A DNA stretch of 64,000 bases from Dallia pectoralis (Eukaryota; Chordata; Actinopteri; Esociformes; Umbridae): positions 9,134,458 to 9,198,457 of the forward strand of contig CM055748.1 in assembly GCA_029465975.1 (NCBI GenBank). Direction: 5' to 3'. Position 1 is the stretch's first letter. Every line of letters starts with the position of its first letter. The position numbers and the translations under genes are program-made. The notes below the pieces were generated by a model, which made no database searches, had not been told where the DNA came from, and was given only the letters and a program-made list of their open reading frames with translations. This document shows, one piece after another, positions 13,201 to 64,000 of the stretch.

Positions 13201-16200
13201 TAACATAGTATTATGTGGTGCTGGGTAATATAGTATTATGTGGGGCTGGGTAATATAGTATTATGTGGTGCTGGGTAATATAGTATTATGTAGTGCTGGG
13301 TAATATAGTATTATGTGGTGCTGCGTAATATAGTATTATGTGGGGCTGGGTAATATAGTATTATGTGGGGCTGGGTAATATAGTATTATGTGGTGCTGGG
13401 TAATATAGTATTATGTGGTGCTGGGTAACATAGTATTATGTGGGGCTGGGTAATATAGTATTATGTGGGGCTGGGTAACATAGTATTATGTGGGGCTGGG
13501 TAACATAGTATTATGTAGTGCTGGGTAATATAGTATTATGTGGTGCTGGGTAATATAGTATTATGTGGTGCTGGGTAATATAGTGTTATGTGGGGCTGGG
13601 TAATATAGTATTATGTGGGGCTGGGTAATATAGTATTATGTGGTGCTGGGTAATATAGTATTATGTGGTGCTGGGTAATATAGTATTATGTGGTGCTGGG
13701 TAATATAGTGTTATGTGGGGCTGGGTAATATAGTGTTATGTGGTGCTGGGTAATATAGTATTATGTGGTGCTGGGTAATATAGTGTTATGTGGTGCTGGG
13801 TAATATAGTGTTATGTGGGGCTGGGTAATATAGTATTATGTGGTGCTGGGTAATATAGTGTTATGTGGGGCTGGGTAATATAGTGTTATGTGGTGCTGGG
13901 TAATATAGTATTATGTGGTGCTGGGTAATATAGTGTTATGTGGTGCTGGGTAATATAGTATTATGTGGGGCTGGGTAATATAGTGTTATGTGGGGCTGGG
14001 TAATATAGTATTATGTGGTGCTGGGTAATATAGTATTATGTGGTGCTGCGTAATATAGTATTATGTGGTGCTGGGTAATATAGTATTATGTGGGGCTGGG
14101 TAATATAGTGTTATGTGGGGCTGGGTAATATAGTATTATGTGGGGCTGGGTAATATAGTATTATGTGGGGCTGGGTAATATAGTATTATGTGGTGCTGGG
14201 TAATATAGTATTATGTGGGGCTGGGTAATATAGTATTATGTGGTGCTGGGTAACATAGTATTATGTGGTGCTGGGTAATATAGTATTATGTGGTGCTGCG
14301 TAATATAGTATTATGTGGGGCTGGGTAATATAGTGTTATGTGGGGCTGGGTAATATAGTATTATGTGGTGCTGGGTAATATAGTATTATGTAGTGCTGGG
14401 TAATATAGTATTTTGTGGTGCTGGGTAATATAGTATTATGTGGTGCTGGATAATATAGTATTATGTGGTGCTGGGTAATATAGTATTATGTGGTGCTGGG
14501 TAATATAGTATTATGTGGTGCTGGGTAATATAGTTTTATGTGGTGCTGGGTAATATAGTATTATGTGGTGCTGGGAAATATAGTATTATGTGGTACTGGG
14601 TAATATAGTATTATGTGGTGCTGGGTAATATAGTATTATGTGGTGCTGGGTAATATAGTGTTATGTGGTGCTGGGTAATATAGTGTTATGTGGGGCTGGG
14701 TAACATAGTATTATGTGGTGCTGGGTAATATAGTATTATGTGGGGCTGGGTAATATAGTATTATGTGGGGCTGGGTAATATAGTGTTATGTGGGGCTGGG
14801 TAATATAGTATTATGTGGTGCTGGGTAATATAGTATTATGTGGTGCTGGGTAATATAGTATTATGTGGTGCTGGGTAATATAGTATTATGTGGTGCTGGG
14901 TAATATAGTATTATGTGGTGCTGGGTAATGTATTGTTATGTGGTGCTGGGTAATATAGTATTATGTGGTGCTGGGTAATATAGTATTATCTGGTGCTGGG
15001 TAATATAGTATTATGTGGTGCTGCGTAATATAGTATTATGTGGGGCTGGGTAATATAGTGTTATGTGGGGCTGGGTAATATAGTGTTATGTGGTGCTGGG
15101 TAATATAGTATTATGTGGTGCTGGGTAATATAGTAGTATGTGGTGCTGGGTAATATAGTGTTATGTGGTGCTGGGTAATATAGTATTATGTGGTGCTGGG
15201 TAATATAGTATTATGTGGTGCTGGGTAATATAGTATTATGTGGTGCTGGGTAATATAGTATTATGTGGGGCTGGGTAATATAGTATTATGTGGGGCTGGG
15301 TAATATAGTATTATGTGGTGCTGGGTAATATAGTATTATGTGGTACTGGGTAATGTAAGTTATGTGGTGCTGGGTAATATAGTATTATGTGGGGCTGGGT
15401 AATATAGTATTATGTGGTGCTGGGTAATATAGTATTATGTGGTGCTGGGTAATATAGTATTATGTGGTGCTGGGTAATATAGTATTATGTGGTGCTGGGT
15501 AATATAGTATTTTGTGGTGCTGGGTAATATAGTATTATGTAGTGCCGGGTAATATAGTATTTTGTGGTGCTGGGTAATATAGTATTATGTGGTGCTGGGT
15601 AACATAGTATTATGTGGTGCTGGGTAATATAGTATTATGTGGTACTGGGTAATATAGTATTATGTGGTGCTGGGTAATATAGTATTATGTGGTGCTGGGT
15701 AACATAGTATTATGTGGTGCTGGGTAATATAGTGTTATGTGGGGCTGGGTAATATAGTATTATGTGGTGCTGGGTAATATAGTATTATGTGGTGCTGGGT
15801 AATATAGTATTATGTGGTGCTGGGTAATATAGTATTATGTGGTGCTGGGTAATATAGTATTATGTGGTGCTGGGTAATATAGTATTATGTGGTGCTGGGT
15901 AATATAGTATTATGTGGTGCTGGGTAATATAGTATTATGTGGTACTGGGTAATATAGTATTATGTGGTGCTGGGTAATATAGTATTATGTGGTGCTGGGT
16001 AATATAGTATTATGTGGTGCTGGGTAATATAGTATTATGTGGTACTGGGTAATATAGTGTTATGTGGGGCTGGGTAATATAGTATTATGTGGGGCTGGGT
16101 AATATAGTATTATGTGGTGCTGGGTAATATAGTATTATGTGGTGCTGGGTAATATAGTATTATGTGGTGCTGGGTAATATAGTATTATGTGGTGCTGGGT

Positions 16201-16477
16201 AATATAGTATTATGTGGTACTGGGTAATATAGTGTTATGTGGTGCTGGGTAATGTATTGTTATGTGGTGCTGGGTAATATAGTATTATGTGGTGCTGGGT
16301 AATATAGTATAATGTGGTGCTGGGTAATATAGTATTATGTGGTGCTGGGTAATATAGTATTATGTGGTGCTGGGTAATATAGTATTATGTGGTGCTGGGT
16401 AATATAGTATTATGTGGTGCTGGGTAATATAGTATTATGTGGTGCTGGCGGTTCTGGGTAATATAATATTGGTATAT
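4286..16477. repeat. 12-kb minisatellite, 25-bp unit, roughly 480 copies
   Basis: An uninterrupted tandem array has a unit whose core blocks are GGTGCTGGGTAATATAG and TATTATGT. The left edge (about 4286-4560) has diverged 24-bp units with GTGTGGTCAGGTTAATATAG, and the right edge decays at about 16450-16477. The + strand unit has 8 G, 1 C, 6 A and 10 T, so strand asymmetry is extreme. Variant units recur as markers: a 24-bp unit with AATGTAAGTTATGTGG occurs at 4861, 5435, 5484, 6133, 6607, 7481, 8030, 8529, 9178 and 15352, and a unit with AACATTGTGTTTTGTGG is also dispersed. The array is therefore organised in duplicated multi-unit blocks. Confidence 0.97.
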
Positions 16478-19400
16478 AGCTTTCATATCTACCCACCATA
16501 TCTTCAGTTATGTTATGTTATGTCATACTGCACATCACAGCTGAACAAGGGGAGACTGCTTTACCCAGGGTTGGATAGAGCTGCCTGAAAATTTGATTTG
16601 TCTGGGGGGATGTTATTTAGTGTTGGTTTGCACAACTGATTAGATGCCATAGTGTTTATAGCTCCTTGTTTTAATATGTGCTTTGCATTTCATCCGTGTC
16701 CCGTTGCTGAAACAAACACCTTCATGGGTCTGACAGTGACAAAATGTGTCAAGAGAAAGACCCTGATTAGCTTTGTCACCACCCGAGGAGAAGCCTATAA
16801 ACCTGTTAGCAACGCCGCCTGTATAAGTAGCAGATTAGCATCAGTCAGTGTGGCTCCTCTATGGCAGGATGTCGAACCTAATGGTTTTAGTTTTTATTTT
16901 GAAATCAGGCTCTTGGTGTGTCTTGCTTTGTGCTGCGACTGACTCATCAGTGAACATTAGAAAGGAGTGATATCGTAGGTGGTCACAGTTACAACAGTTG
17001 TTGTATTTATTGTCTACTGTCTATATAGTAGTGTAGCTACATTGGATGAATACAATATGAGAAAACAGATTCTCCCAAACCCGGCTCCTCCCTAGAAGTC
17101 TTCACTTTGTGTCATTTATTTTGCAATTTATTAGTTAATTAGCTTCAATAATGTGTTCCCTGCCATGTCAATTGTGCAGTTTTTTGTCAATGGTAACACG
17201 TCTCTTGGCAAATGTGTTAGCTGTGTTGCTCTATGACAGAAGTAGCTAGCGACTGGTTACCTCTTTAAGAGAATAAAGACAAATTCATTCACTTGTTATT
17301 TACTCATCTGTGAGGGATTTGGAGGTGTCCAGTTCTAAATTCAGCAGACACTTTGTTTTTTGCGTGTGTTCTTCAAATTATGGAAAGCTTTTTACCATTT
17401 TATTTGTCACCTAGTTTCCATACTCTGTACATCGCTACTCCGTCCATTATCATTCATTTTTCCTAATGTCTTTTGTTTTTCCTTAATATCAGGAAAACCA
17501 TAAAGATTGCTTTGTAAAACCTGAATGACAAAATTGTTAGAAAATGTCTCCTTTTGTGGTGAATAATTCCCTGTTCATTTTGTGTCAACATACTTAATCT
17601 CATATTTAATATTAATGCAAATTAGGATTGATTATTATTAAAATGATACATGTCATGACTCATGTCCACATGAAATATGGAATCATTTTCTATCCTTTGT
17701 CTTTCTGCAATCATCTCCGCTAGCTAACTTCATTGGTGTGTCTATATGCACATTAACATAATATACCCAGTGGACCGAACTGGTTGAAATGATGTCATTA
17801 CAGTCAGTTATGTCCACGGGTTTGGCTAGTTTCATTTTAACGCCGAGACGGCCTAATTAATGCTGCTTGGAAGGGTAAGGGTTAATGAGTTATCAGAGAC
17901 ATGCACACAAGTTCCCTTTTAATGAACGGCATGCTTCAAATCTAGTTTTAATGTTAGCCCTTCTTCTCTTGACTAACTAGGGTGGACCAGTCTCTGTGTG
18001 CATGCTTGTGGTTTAGTTTGTCCCAGCTGTGATGTTCGGACTCCTTCCTGTCTAAGGATTGCTTTGCCTTTTTTTGTTCTATTATGTGTGTGTCCTCCAC
18101 AGGCCTCTTGGACTCGGCCCGAACAACACAAGGTATAGCTCCTATGGTATACCTAATACCCATCACAATCTACCATAAGTGACAGTCATGCATCTTCGTT
18201 TGCCATTTTGCTTTGATACTTTACAATTGTCTTCCACGTGTTTTTTCTGTTACTGCTGTAAACATGGAAACTTGTGAAGAAACTCTTCTCAGTCCCTTTT
18301 TGGCTTATTAGAGTGGCTTTGCTCTGAAAATCGTCAGCCTGTAATATTACCCTTAAAACCGAACGGTTGCTTTCCCTTGCTCGTCCATTTTGTTGCCAGA
18401 TATCAGACACCAAAGTGAAAGATGTTCGTTTCAGAGAGAATACGTTGCGCGCGAATAATTAGGCTAAGCTAAAATTGCTCAATAGGCATCGAATAGGCAC
18501 CACCAGCCTGCATTATTCATACAGGGTATGTTGTTGAAGACCATAGTGGTGAAACTTTAATGAATCTATGTTCTCAGATTGCAAATGAACAATAAGAGTT
18601 TTTCTTCCTCTGGACAAAAACACAAGATTGTATATCACGGTCAGGTGTATCCATCTATGGCCCCTGGTCTTGGTCGTCTGGTCTTTTTGTCAACGACGTG
18701 CGTTGTCAGTAGAGTTGCAAAACGTCTGTTAACCTTCGTATTCCTTCGTTTTTTCAGGAATCCTGGTTGAACAATTGGAGATATATTTGTACACTAAACC
18801 CAGAAATCCTCCAACCAAAAGAAATGGCCTTGTTGTAGATGAGGATTGGGAATCGAAATACAACCACACTGGAAAGTGCTAGCACGCTAGCCACAGCACA
18901 TGAAAACGTCTTCAGTACGAAGCTACTCGGATGCTATTTGTTCAATAAGCGGAACTCGTAGGACTGCCTGCACAGACGGGCTGGCATATGTGAATGTAGT
19001 ACAATGCTGGCGGGACACAGTCACACTCTCTGACCACCCATTCAGCTCTGATGTAATTAGCCCTGTCAGTGTTTGGAGAAGATGGGAGGAGGAGGAGTAT
19101 GGGGGTGGAATATAAAAGGGGACAGCCTTGTCAGTGTTATGTAAGCGTTTCCTCAGGCAAAACCAATGCCCCAGACTCTGCAGCTTCTATTGAATTTGAA
19201 TACAGAACTAACAAGGGTTACTGTTATTCAGTTTCCCAAATAACAAACTCTTCCCTGTATAGTGCACTACTTGGGACCAAAGTCCCTACGGGGTATACGT
19301 TTGTCAGCACTGTTTAGGGCAGAGGCTTAGTTAGTTGGTCCCCCGCACTGGGGCACAGCAAGTGTTCCAACCGATACAATGACCCGCTTCTGATGGCAGA

Positions 19401-19798
19401 CTGGTGATCAACTTACCGATCGTTTTTCATTTTTGTATTTAGGAAAGATGGGTAAGAAAAACTGTTGTATAGAGTAAAAATGTATCTAAAGGCGCTGACC
19501 CAACTCAATCTAACGGATGTCACTATTGTCACACACAAGTGGCAGTTAATACACAACAAAAATAAAAGTTCTGCCTTAAACCAATCAGACATTTTGCATA
19601 TGAATTAAAAATCAATAAAATGCAATGACAACCCCCCAAAAAGGCTAGTGGTCAAGTAGCATAATTTCCGTGATACGCCTTGGTTGTGATGAGGACTGTT
19701 CAGGTGACATATAAGATATGTTGTGTTAAAACTTTAGCCTATTTCCCTTTCTAGGGATCTTTGCGGAACACGCACTGCATCGTCTACTACTCTAATGT

Positions 19799-19830
19799 GC
19801 CTAACAAACGGCGCACTGCGTTTGTTAGGC
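19799..19830. repeat. Perfect inverted repeat (12-bp arms, 8-bp loop)
   Basis: The left arm GCCTAACAAACG (19799-19810) and right arm CGTTTGTTAGGC (19819-19830) are exact reverse complements around the loop GCGCACTG. It lies just before a transposon-end-like stretch and could be part of a MITE. No function is implied. Confidence 0.85.
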
Positions 19831-20910
19831 TAATCAATGTCCTATTATCGGCCGATAATTTATTGGTTCTATATATTACGTGCATCCCTATGGACCGACA
19901 CCAGGTAATAAATAAGGGATGAAATTCAATGCCATGCAATAAAAAAATGGAAGCTTTTCTACACCACCTGACAAGAGTTAACTAGCATGGCTTGGTTTGG
20001 CTGGAGAGTTCCAGAACTGGGATGTTCAGAGTCACCAATAACAGTGAGCTGACCTTAAGACAAACATCTGTCATTTTATTATCTGGAAGCGGGGTTAGTT
20101 CCGCAATACTTTGAATTAGAAATGTGCTAGATGTGCCGGCACTCTAGATTGTTTTTCCTCCACCCAATGTCACACGCTTTTCAGCTACATCTGAAGCCAA
20201 CGTTTTACCCAGAATTCCATTCAGGCAGTGTGGTCAATTCACAGATTTCCAGCTTTAATTAATGCGGCTAAATTTAGCATATGTCTGCAATGACCTTAAC
20301 GAGTTGAATAATTCACACAATACATTTTTGTGTTTGTCCACAATCCCGTAAGGTTTTGCATGTCAATTGTCACTTGTTCAAGATATAATAAGAGTTTAAA
20401 TGTTCGGAAATATAGCCGCTGTGATACCAGCAGTGTTATAGTTGGTTGAAGACTTGATTAAATGGGACTAATGACACAAATTCTAAAATAATATTTTTGG
20501 TTGAATCCTTGCTATTACATGGGTGAATAAAACTGTGGTTATGTATAGTACAAGCCAGCTATACAGGGGTCCCAGTACTATACACAACATATAGTCTGTT
20601 GCTGTTAGGAACGTTTGCAAATAATTTAACACTTTTATCAATATATTATTCATGTCTAGTGGAATTTCCTGTGATAAAATGACTCACTCGGCAGGCTGTG
20701 TAAAAGTGCCAGCGAGGCATATTATCCTGTCCATGGCAAACGCAGTAGGAAGATTAAACTGGATGAGACCTAAATATCCTCATGTTAACTGACTTATGTT
20801 AACTATCCACCTCATTCTACAAGCATTGTCTGAGAAAAACTCTTCATGGCTCCATCAATACTGCTGCTTTTTTCATAATTAATGCACTCTTGTACAGTAC
20901 CCCACTCAAG

Positions 20911-21141
20911 TCCTTACATTAGGGCAATGATATGTGCTGTACACATCTATCTCTAGTCCTTACATTAGGGATGTGATATGTGCTGTACACATCTATCTCT
21001 AGTCCTTAAACAGAGAGGCAGTTATATGTGCTGTACACATCTATCTCTAGTCCTTACATTAGGGATGTGATATGTGCTGTACACATCTATCTCTAGTCCT
21101 TACACAGAGAGGATGTGACAGGTGCTGTACATTTATCTCTG
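20911..21141. repeat. ncam1: 46-bp tandem repeat, 5 copies
   Basis: Five units share TCCTTACATTAGGG and TGTGCTGTACACATCTATCT; the last unit is shortened. The array ends about 190 bp before the acceptor of the Ig4 exon. Each unit contains the palindrome TGTACA. Confidence 0.9.
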
Positions 21142-21333
21142 TTCCCATGTGTACAGCCATTGGAAAAGTGTTCACTGCTCCAGTGTTCTGTCTCCATACT
21201 CAGAGTTCATTATTTGTATGTTTTAACAACACTGCTCTCAATAATGCTTGGTCACAGTGGCATATGAAGATGTACTATATTCGATGCCCCGGCTCTGTTG
21301 CTAGCTAAGCCGCTACTTCCTGTCCTCCCGTAG

Positions 21334-39579
<18,246 letters not shown>

Positions 39580-39838
39580 TGGGGCAGCCTTGGTCCATAA
39601 CAAAATGGCGGCTGCGATAACAGAAAACCCTGACTACTGCATTCCCAGAACAACATGTTTTTGTACAGTAGAGTTCATCAGAGCACAATGTGGTTGCGCA
39701 AACATATTTATTCTCACATATATTTTGTGTTGCTCTACTCATGGAATACATATGAACACCTTTCCAGTGAGCTGTAAGAGGCAAAATAATAGTTTTGACA
39801 TTTATTCAGAGTTATAATTGTTTTCTGTTGCAGTTGCA

Positions 39839-39844
39839 AATAAA
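39839..39844 (+). terminator. ncam1: Candidate ncam1 polyadenylation signal
   Basis: AATAAA lies about 260 bp after the stop codon, the first canonical hexamer downstream, in an AT-rich stretch. A 3' UTR this short would be unusual for NCAM, so longer 3' ends are likely as well. Confidence 0.4.
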
Positions 39845-42005
39845 CAATTCAGGAACATTATATTATTAAGAGTTTGACTATATAGACATTATTTTATTAT
39901 TTCCAACGCTACTACATTCCTTAAATGTAAAATTATTTGTATTTTTTTATCTTCAATTATTGGAGCTAGTCAAATTTGACTAGTGTGTTTGCATGTCTGC
40001 TTTGCAACTGGTTGTTAATGTTTTGTTTGACCTGTTTTACTCGTTATGTCTTTGTAAGGATGGGTTATGATACTGTAGTCGTGTTTCGAACGCGAGTTTA
40101 TTCATTTAACATCACTATCACCACTGCATACTCCAAGGAACTCTCTGATTGACAAAGACAGAAAGAAGAAGATCTTCTCCCCAACTAGCAACCCCGGGCA
40201 AGGGGGTGGGGCTTAGGTATGACACAACGTCTTATAATAGTCATATGTCATGTTCATATGGGGTGTCTTCAACTCGCCTTACCTGGAGATTCATTAAATG
40301 AACACTGTATCATGCTAACTTGAGAAGCTTCTATTAAGCAGCTACTACTTTACCTGGTGATTACAATTGAACACCTGATACGGGCAACAGAGCCAGTGGG
40401 TCACACAGAAAGGTTTTAAAGGAGAACCCAAAGTGAATGTCTCGCCATTAACCATCCCCGCCATCTAGTTAAACCATCAACTATGATGAGTATCTTATCC
40501 TATTCACAAGAAAACACATAAAATGCCTGACTCTCACAACTAAAAATCGTGTTTTGGAATCAAATGTCTTTAAAAGCATTTTTGTACTCGATTGTGTTCC
40601 ACTCCTGACTGCAAGCTTGTGCACTGTGACTGTGTCAATAGATTGTCTTGTCATCAGTTTCAATAATAATTGCATAGCTTTGTCGTGAAAGGTTAACCTG
40701 AATATTATTTTTTATATATATTGTATCTATAAACGGTATAGTAAATTGACTAATGTGGTCACGTGACGGATACAGTACACCCAGATGTTCTGCCAGTCTC
40801 ACAGCGGTCTGCGACTGCCTGGGACGCAGCCTCTGGGGGCGATTATTGGAGTTTTTTAGCATGATAAATTAAAACTCCTTTATAATATGTGTGTGACGGA
40901 AACCCAGTTATAAATGCCGATGTTTAGGCGTCACCAGTTCCATATTGTTCAAAAAGGGAGTTATTCAAATGGCTCGAGTTATGGTCTAAAAATGTTTTAT
41001 TTGAGTCCCCAGTTGTTGTTCAAGTGTTCTATAATGTTGTCTTTGAATTGATTTTGTTTTTGTACAAAAGCAGGCGTGATGATCTCGCTGATTGCTGTGT
41101 TTGTAATACCAGAGACAAAGGGAAGGGTGGGAAATCGGACAACAGACGAAAACTGCTCACCGAAATGTTAATATGTTCTACTGCCACTTTCATGTAAACA
41201 ATCATTCCTTCCAGTATGTCACTGGCAAAAGACTGTCCGGCCAGAACGTGTATGATACAACACGCAGCAGTTGTCATCCCACCGCCCTGCCCCGAACTCT
41301 GGGGCCTTTGGGTTTCACCGGGTCAAAACCAGTGGATCGTTCTGCTCATGGTGGTGTACAGTCCCACTAACCCATTTACAAAATAAAACAAGGTTTTGGA
41401 ACCTCACGCTGTTTCATCTTGTTTTTATGGAAAATCTTTATTTTATCTCGGTTTCTCTGCCGTTACTCAATTTTCGTATAGATATTGTAGATGTAATAAC
41501 CTATTGTCAACACAGGGTGGCATGAAAATGCATTGTTTTAGGATTTGGGGTATTTTTGCACGATCGAGCAATAATGCATTTTATTGAATCTTATTGATAA
41601 GGTAATATGACTTGTACGTGTTATTCTAATGTGCTCTTTTAGATAAAATAAACCGATCGGAGCGTTAGATGGGAATATGAGATAACAACAGGATGCTGCT
41701 GTCAGTATTCCCTGATGTATAGTGACTCCTGTTGCTCTCCGGTCTAGACAAGAGTGACCAGAATTGTAAACAGACCCAGGTCCACATCATACCTACTGGC
41801 ATTTGAAAAACATCTAAATTACGGCCTAAACACTTCCAATAGCTTATGAATACTTACAACTAGTGGTTCCAGTTGCAATGCATTGGGATCCAAAGGCTGC
41901 TGGCTTACTCACCCCTGTCTAACGTGCAGGTGGCGAGGACATGCTGCCCTGTAGATGTCTCTGTTTGCAGCCTTGATGGGAACAGAGGACAATCATTCAG
42001 AGCTG

Positions 42006-42144
42006 TGACGTCACATTGGGTGATGATTTGCCTATTTGGAGCAGGGCTGACTTCAGAGCGGTTCCTGTGAATTGCCTTGCCATTATGTTGCCCGGATGAT
42101 AACGCGATCGGTCGTGTGTGAGGGACGTGAACGGGGCCACTAAG
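42006..42144 (+). promoter_or_regulatory. zbtb16: Candidate zbtb16 promoter and non-coding first exon
   Basis: A full palindromic CRE (TGACGTCA, 42006-42013) abuts an inverted CCAAT box (ATTGG, 42015-42019). About 130 bp downstream is a strong donor, ACTAAG/GTAAGAGG, with GT at 42145-42146. This order fits a short untranslated exon spliced to the acceptor at 43509-43510. It is inferred from motifs only; there is no TATA box and no transcript evidence. Confidence 0.3.
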
Positions 42145-42993
42145 GTAAGAGGGGAACCAACAGATACATAGTTCTTGTCCTATGATCGCCATAAATTAAG
42201 AGCGCTGTCATTACACCGGTGATTCAGATGCAAGTTGGACAAAATTTTGTTAGATCTCCAATGGCAATTTTATTATAACCAATGGGCACAGTCACTAACA
42301 ATTTTGAAGTCGCCAATTAATTGACACAATTAGTACATGTTTAAGCTGTTGTGTGTGTTTTCTTTGCATTCATAAATACATTATTTGAAATGTTATTAAG
42401 CAAAAAAAGTTTGTCTGCTGTTACAGTAGCAACAGGGATTGTAAACTTGCCGGCTGCTTAGTTAGTATGCAAACAGTGTGATCAGACAGGGGGACGTGAC
42501 TGTGGTGTCTCACTATAGGATGTGGTCATCAGATGCATTATACACTATTGTAATATAGCTTTAATGTTACATCTGTATTGAATAGTGACCAGCCTATTAG
42601 ACATCTGGCTGTATTGGATTGGTGATTATATCACAGCCTGTTTGGTTTGTAGGCAACCTGATGAGCTCTGAGTGCAAACATCATCCCATATGCGTTTAAT
42701 ATATGGTCCCTAAAGGTCAAAACATGTGGGAAAATAGCATTATTTTATGGGTATATAATATATCACATTGGCAAAAATTATTTCAGTAGTGGTCACTGTA
42801 ACACACATTAGAAAAGCGTTATAGCTATGTGTCATTTCAGCCGTCTTATACTCCTTTGTAAATGTAATGCATTTGCATTTCGCCTCCAATGCAATTAGTT
42901 TTCTGTTGGTAACTTATTATGGTGACTTATTCACTACTGCTGTCGCTATCTGTCGCCCATCCGTCATGTATTAAACGCTACCAATCACTTATA

Positions 42994-43042
42994 CGCGCAT
43001 ATTGACGCGCGTATCGACGCGCATATTAACGCGCATATTGAC
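42994..43042. repeat. 12-bp GCGC tandem repeat, 4 copies
   Basis: Units read GCGCATATTGAC, GCGCGTATCGAC, GCGCATATTAAC and GCGCATATTGAC. Each carries a GCGC palindrome followed by an AT-rich half, which gives a regular 12-bp spacing of CpG pairs about 550 bp upstream of the first zbtb16 coding exon. Confidence 0.85.
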
Positions 43043-43592
43043 TCACCAGAGTATAGCCTTATATTAGCCTTATTGTCTAGACATGGATATTATCGCTCAG
43101 ACAAGCTTGTGACCTGTTGCAGTATGTGTCTTGCTGTGCATTTAGAGCACATGTGCGTTTGTTTCTCTGTCCCCGTGTAGCCTGCATATAGCCTGTTGTG
43201 TGTGACCAGCCGGGTTTGGTTCTGTAACTGCACATCTGGAGTGCTTGGATGTGTTCAAACTAGTGGTGATATTGATATTGATAAAAATGATATTTTTTAA
43301 GCCCGATTCTCCAGTGTTTCCTTCTGGTGTATTGCCTGATACTGACACTCATAATTTCCACACTTTTCTGACAGTGTCAGAGAATATGAATGGTTAACAC
43401 ACAAACAGTGGCAGTCAAGCAACTTCTTTGACAATTCCACTGTCCTTATCAAAATCTGAGATTGAGACCGAATGTGGTTTCTTCTCTACCGTCTGTTTTG
43501 ACCTATACAGATACAGAAGGAAGGTCGGCAGGATAGACCACACCTCATGCATGGGCTCAAAGAGGGTCTGAGGCCTCACGGATCCGACTAAC

Positions 43593-63900
<20,308 letters not shown>

Positions 63901-64000
63901 GCCGGACTTAGACTCTAAGAACACACTATCCTGTTTCTGTGTGTGTGTGTTTTTTCAAATTATTTGTTCCTTTAAAGAAAACCAATTTCATATGTTTTGT

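Larger units (their letters stand above)
16478..21333. other. ncam1: Intronic DNA upstream of the Ig4 exon
   Basis: AT-rich sequence with no recognisable exon. I looked for the preceding Ig3/Ig4 exon and for the small alternatively spliced VASE exon, which in mammals sits in this intron, and recognised neither. It contains a 12-bp perfect hairpin (19799-19830) and a 46-bp repeat array (20911-21141). Around 19840-19890 the text ATTATCGGCCGATAAT and a CGTGCATCCCTA motif resemble the ends of non-autonomous DNA transposons. Confidence 0.55.
39860..43510. other. Intergenic DNA between ncam1 and zbtb16
   Basis: No coding exon recognised. The stretch is AT-rich apart from a more GC-balanced block at about 41880-42150 that holds a CRE, an inverted CCAAT box and a consensus splice donor. 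A 12-bp GCGC repeat lies at 42994-43042. The zbtb16 5' non-coding exon(s) and promoter may lie here, or inside ncam1. Confidence 0.5.

Noticed and set aside
4286..16477. CRISPR-like array
   Set aside because: Units are directly contiguous with no unique spacers, and the genome is vertebrate; it is a minisatellite.

Overview
The window is vertebrate nuclear DNA, almost certainly from a ray-finned (teleost) fish. It holds short coding exons with GT/AG boundaries in long introns, Tc1-like elements of the Sleeping Beauty/salmonid type, and degenerate LINE copies. Microsatellites and minisatellites are very abundant. The repeat families look like those of salmonid or pike-type fish, but the species cannot be fixed from sequence alone. 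Two genes are present, both on the + strand.

Gene 1 (about 21.3-39.6 kb) is the 3' half of the neural cell adhesion molecule gene ncam1. Exons encode the end of Ig4, Ig5, two fibronectin III domains, the membrane segment and the cytoplasmic tail, with compatible splice phases throughout. Both tail forms are visible: a short-tail (NCAM-140 type) terminal exon, and the large Pro/Ser/Thr-rich exon of the NCAM-180 form, which here runs into its own stop codon. The 5' exons are not visible and must lie left of the window, so 1-21333 is read as ncam1 intron. That intron carries a 12-kb, 25-bp minisatellite of roughly 480 units.

Gene 2 (43.6-63.9 kb) is zbtb16 (PLZF), with its whole coding region in six exons: an N-terminal BTB/POZ domain, a linker with a SUMO-type IKTE site, and nine C2H2 zinc fingers (647 codons plus stop). 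In mammals several genes separate NCAM1 from ZBTB16 (TTC12, ANKK1, DRD2 and others); here only about 4 kb of non-coding DNA does.

The most unusual property is how the minisatellites arose. At least four arrays were built from recognisable neighbouring sequence: (i) a 35-bp array that copies the end of an ncam1 exon together with its 5' splice site more than 30 times; (ii) a 60-bp array made from the C-terminal reverse-transcriptase coding end of a LINE; (iii) a 40-bp array made from the terminal inverted repeat of a Tc1-like element; (iv) a 33-bp array made from the N-terminal transposase coding sequence of another Tc1-like element. Several exons also have a CA repeat starting within about 15 bp of the donor, and one zbtb16 exon has its polypyrimidine tract inside a 12-bp tandem array. 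No bacterial features, CRISPR arrays, rRNA or convincing tRNA genes were seen.
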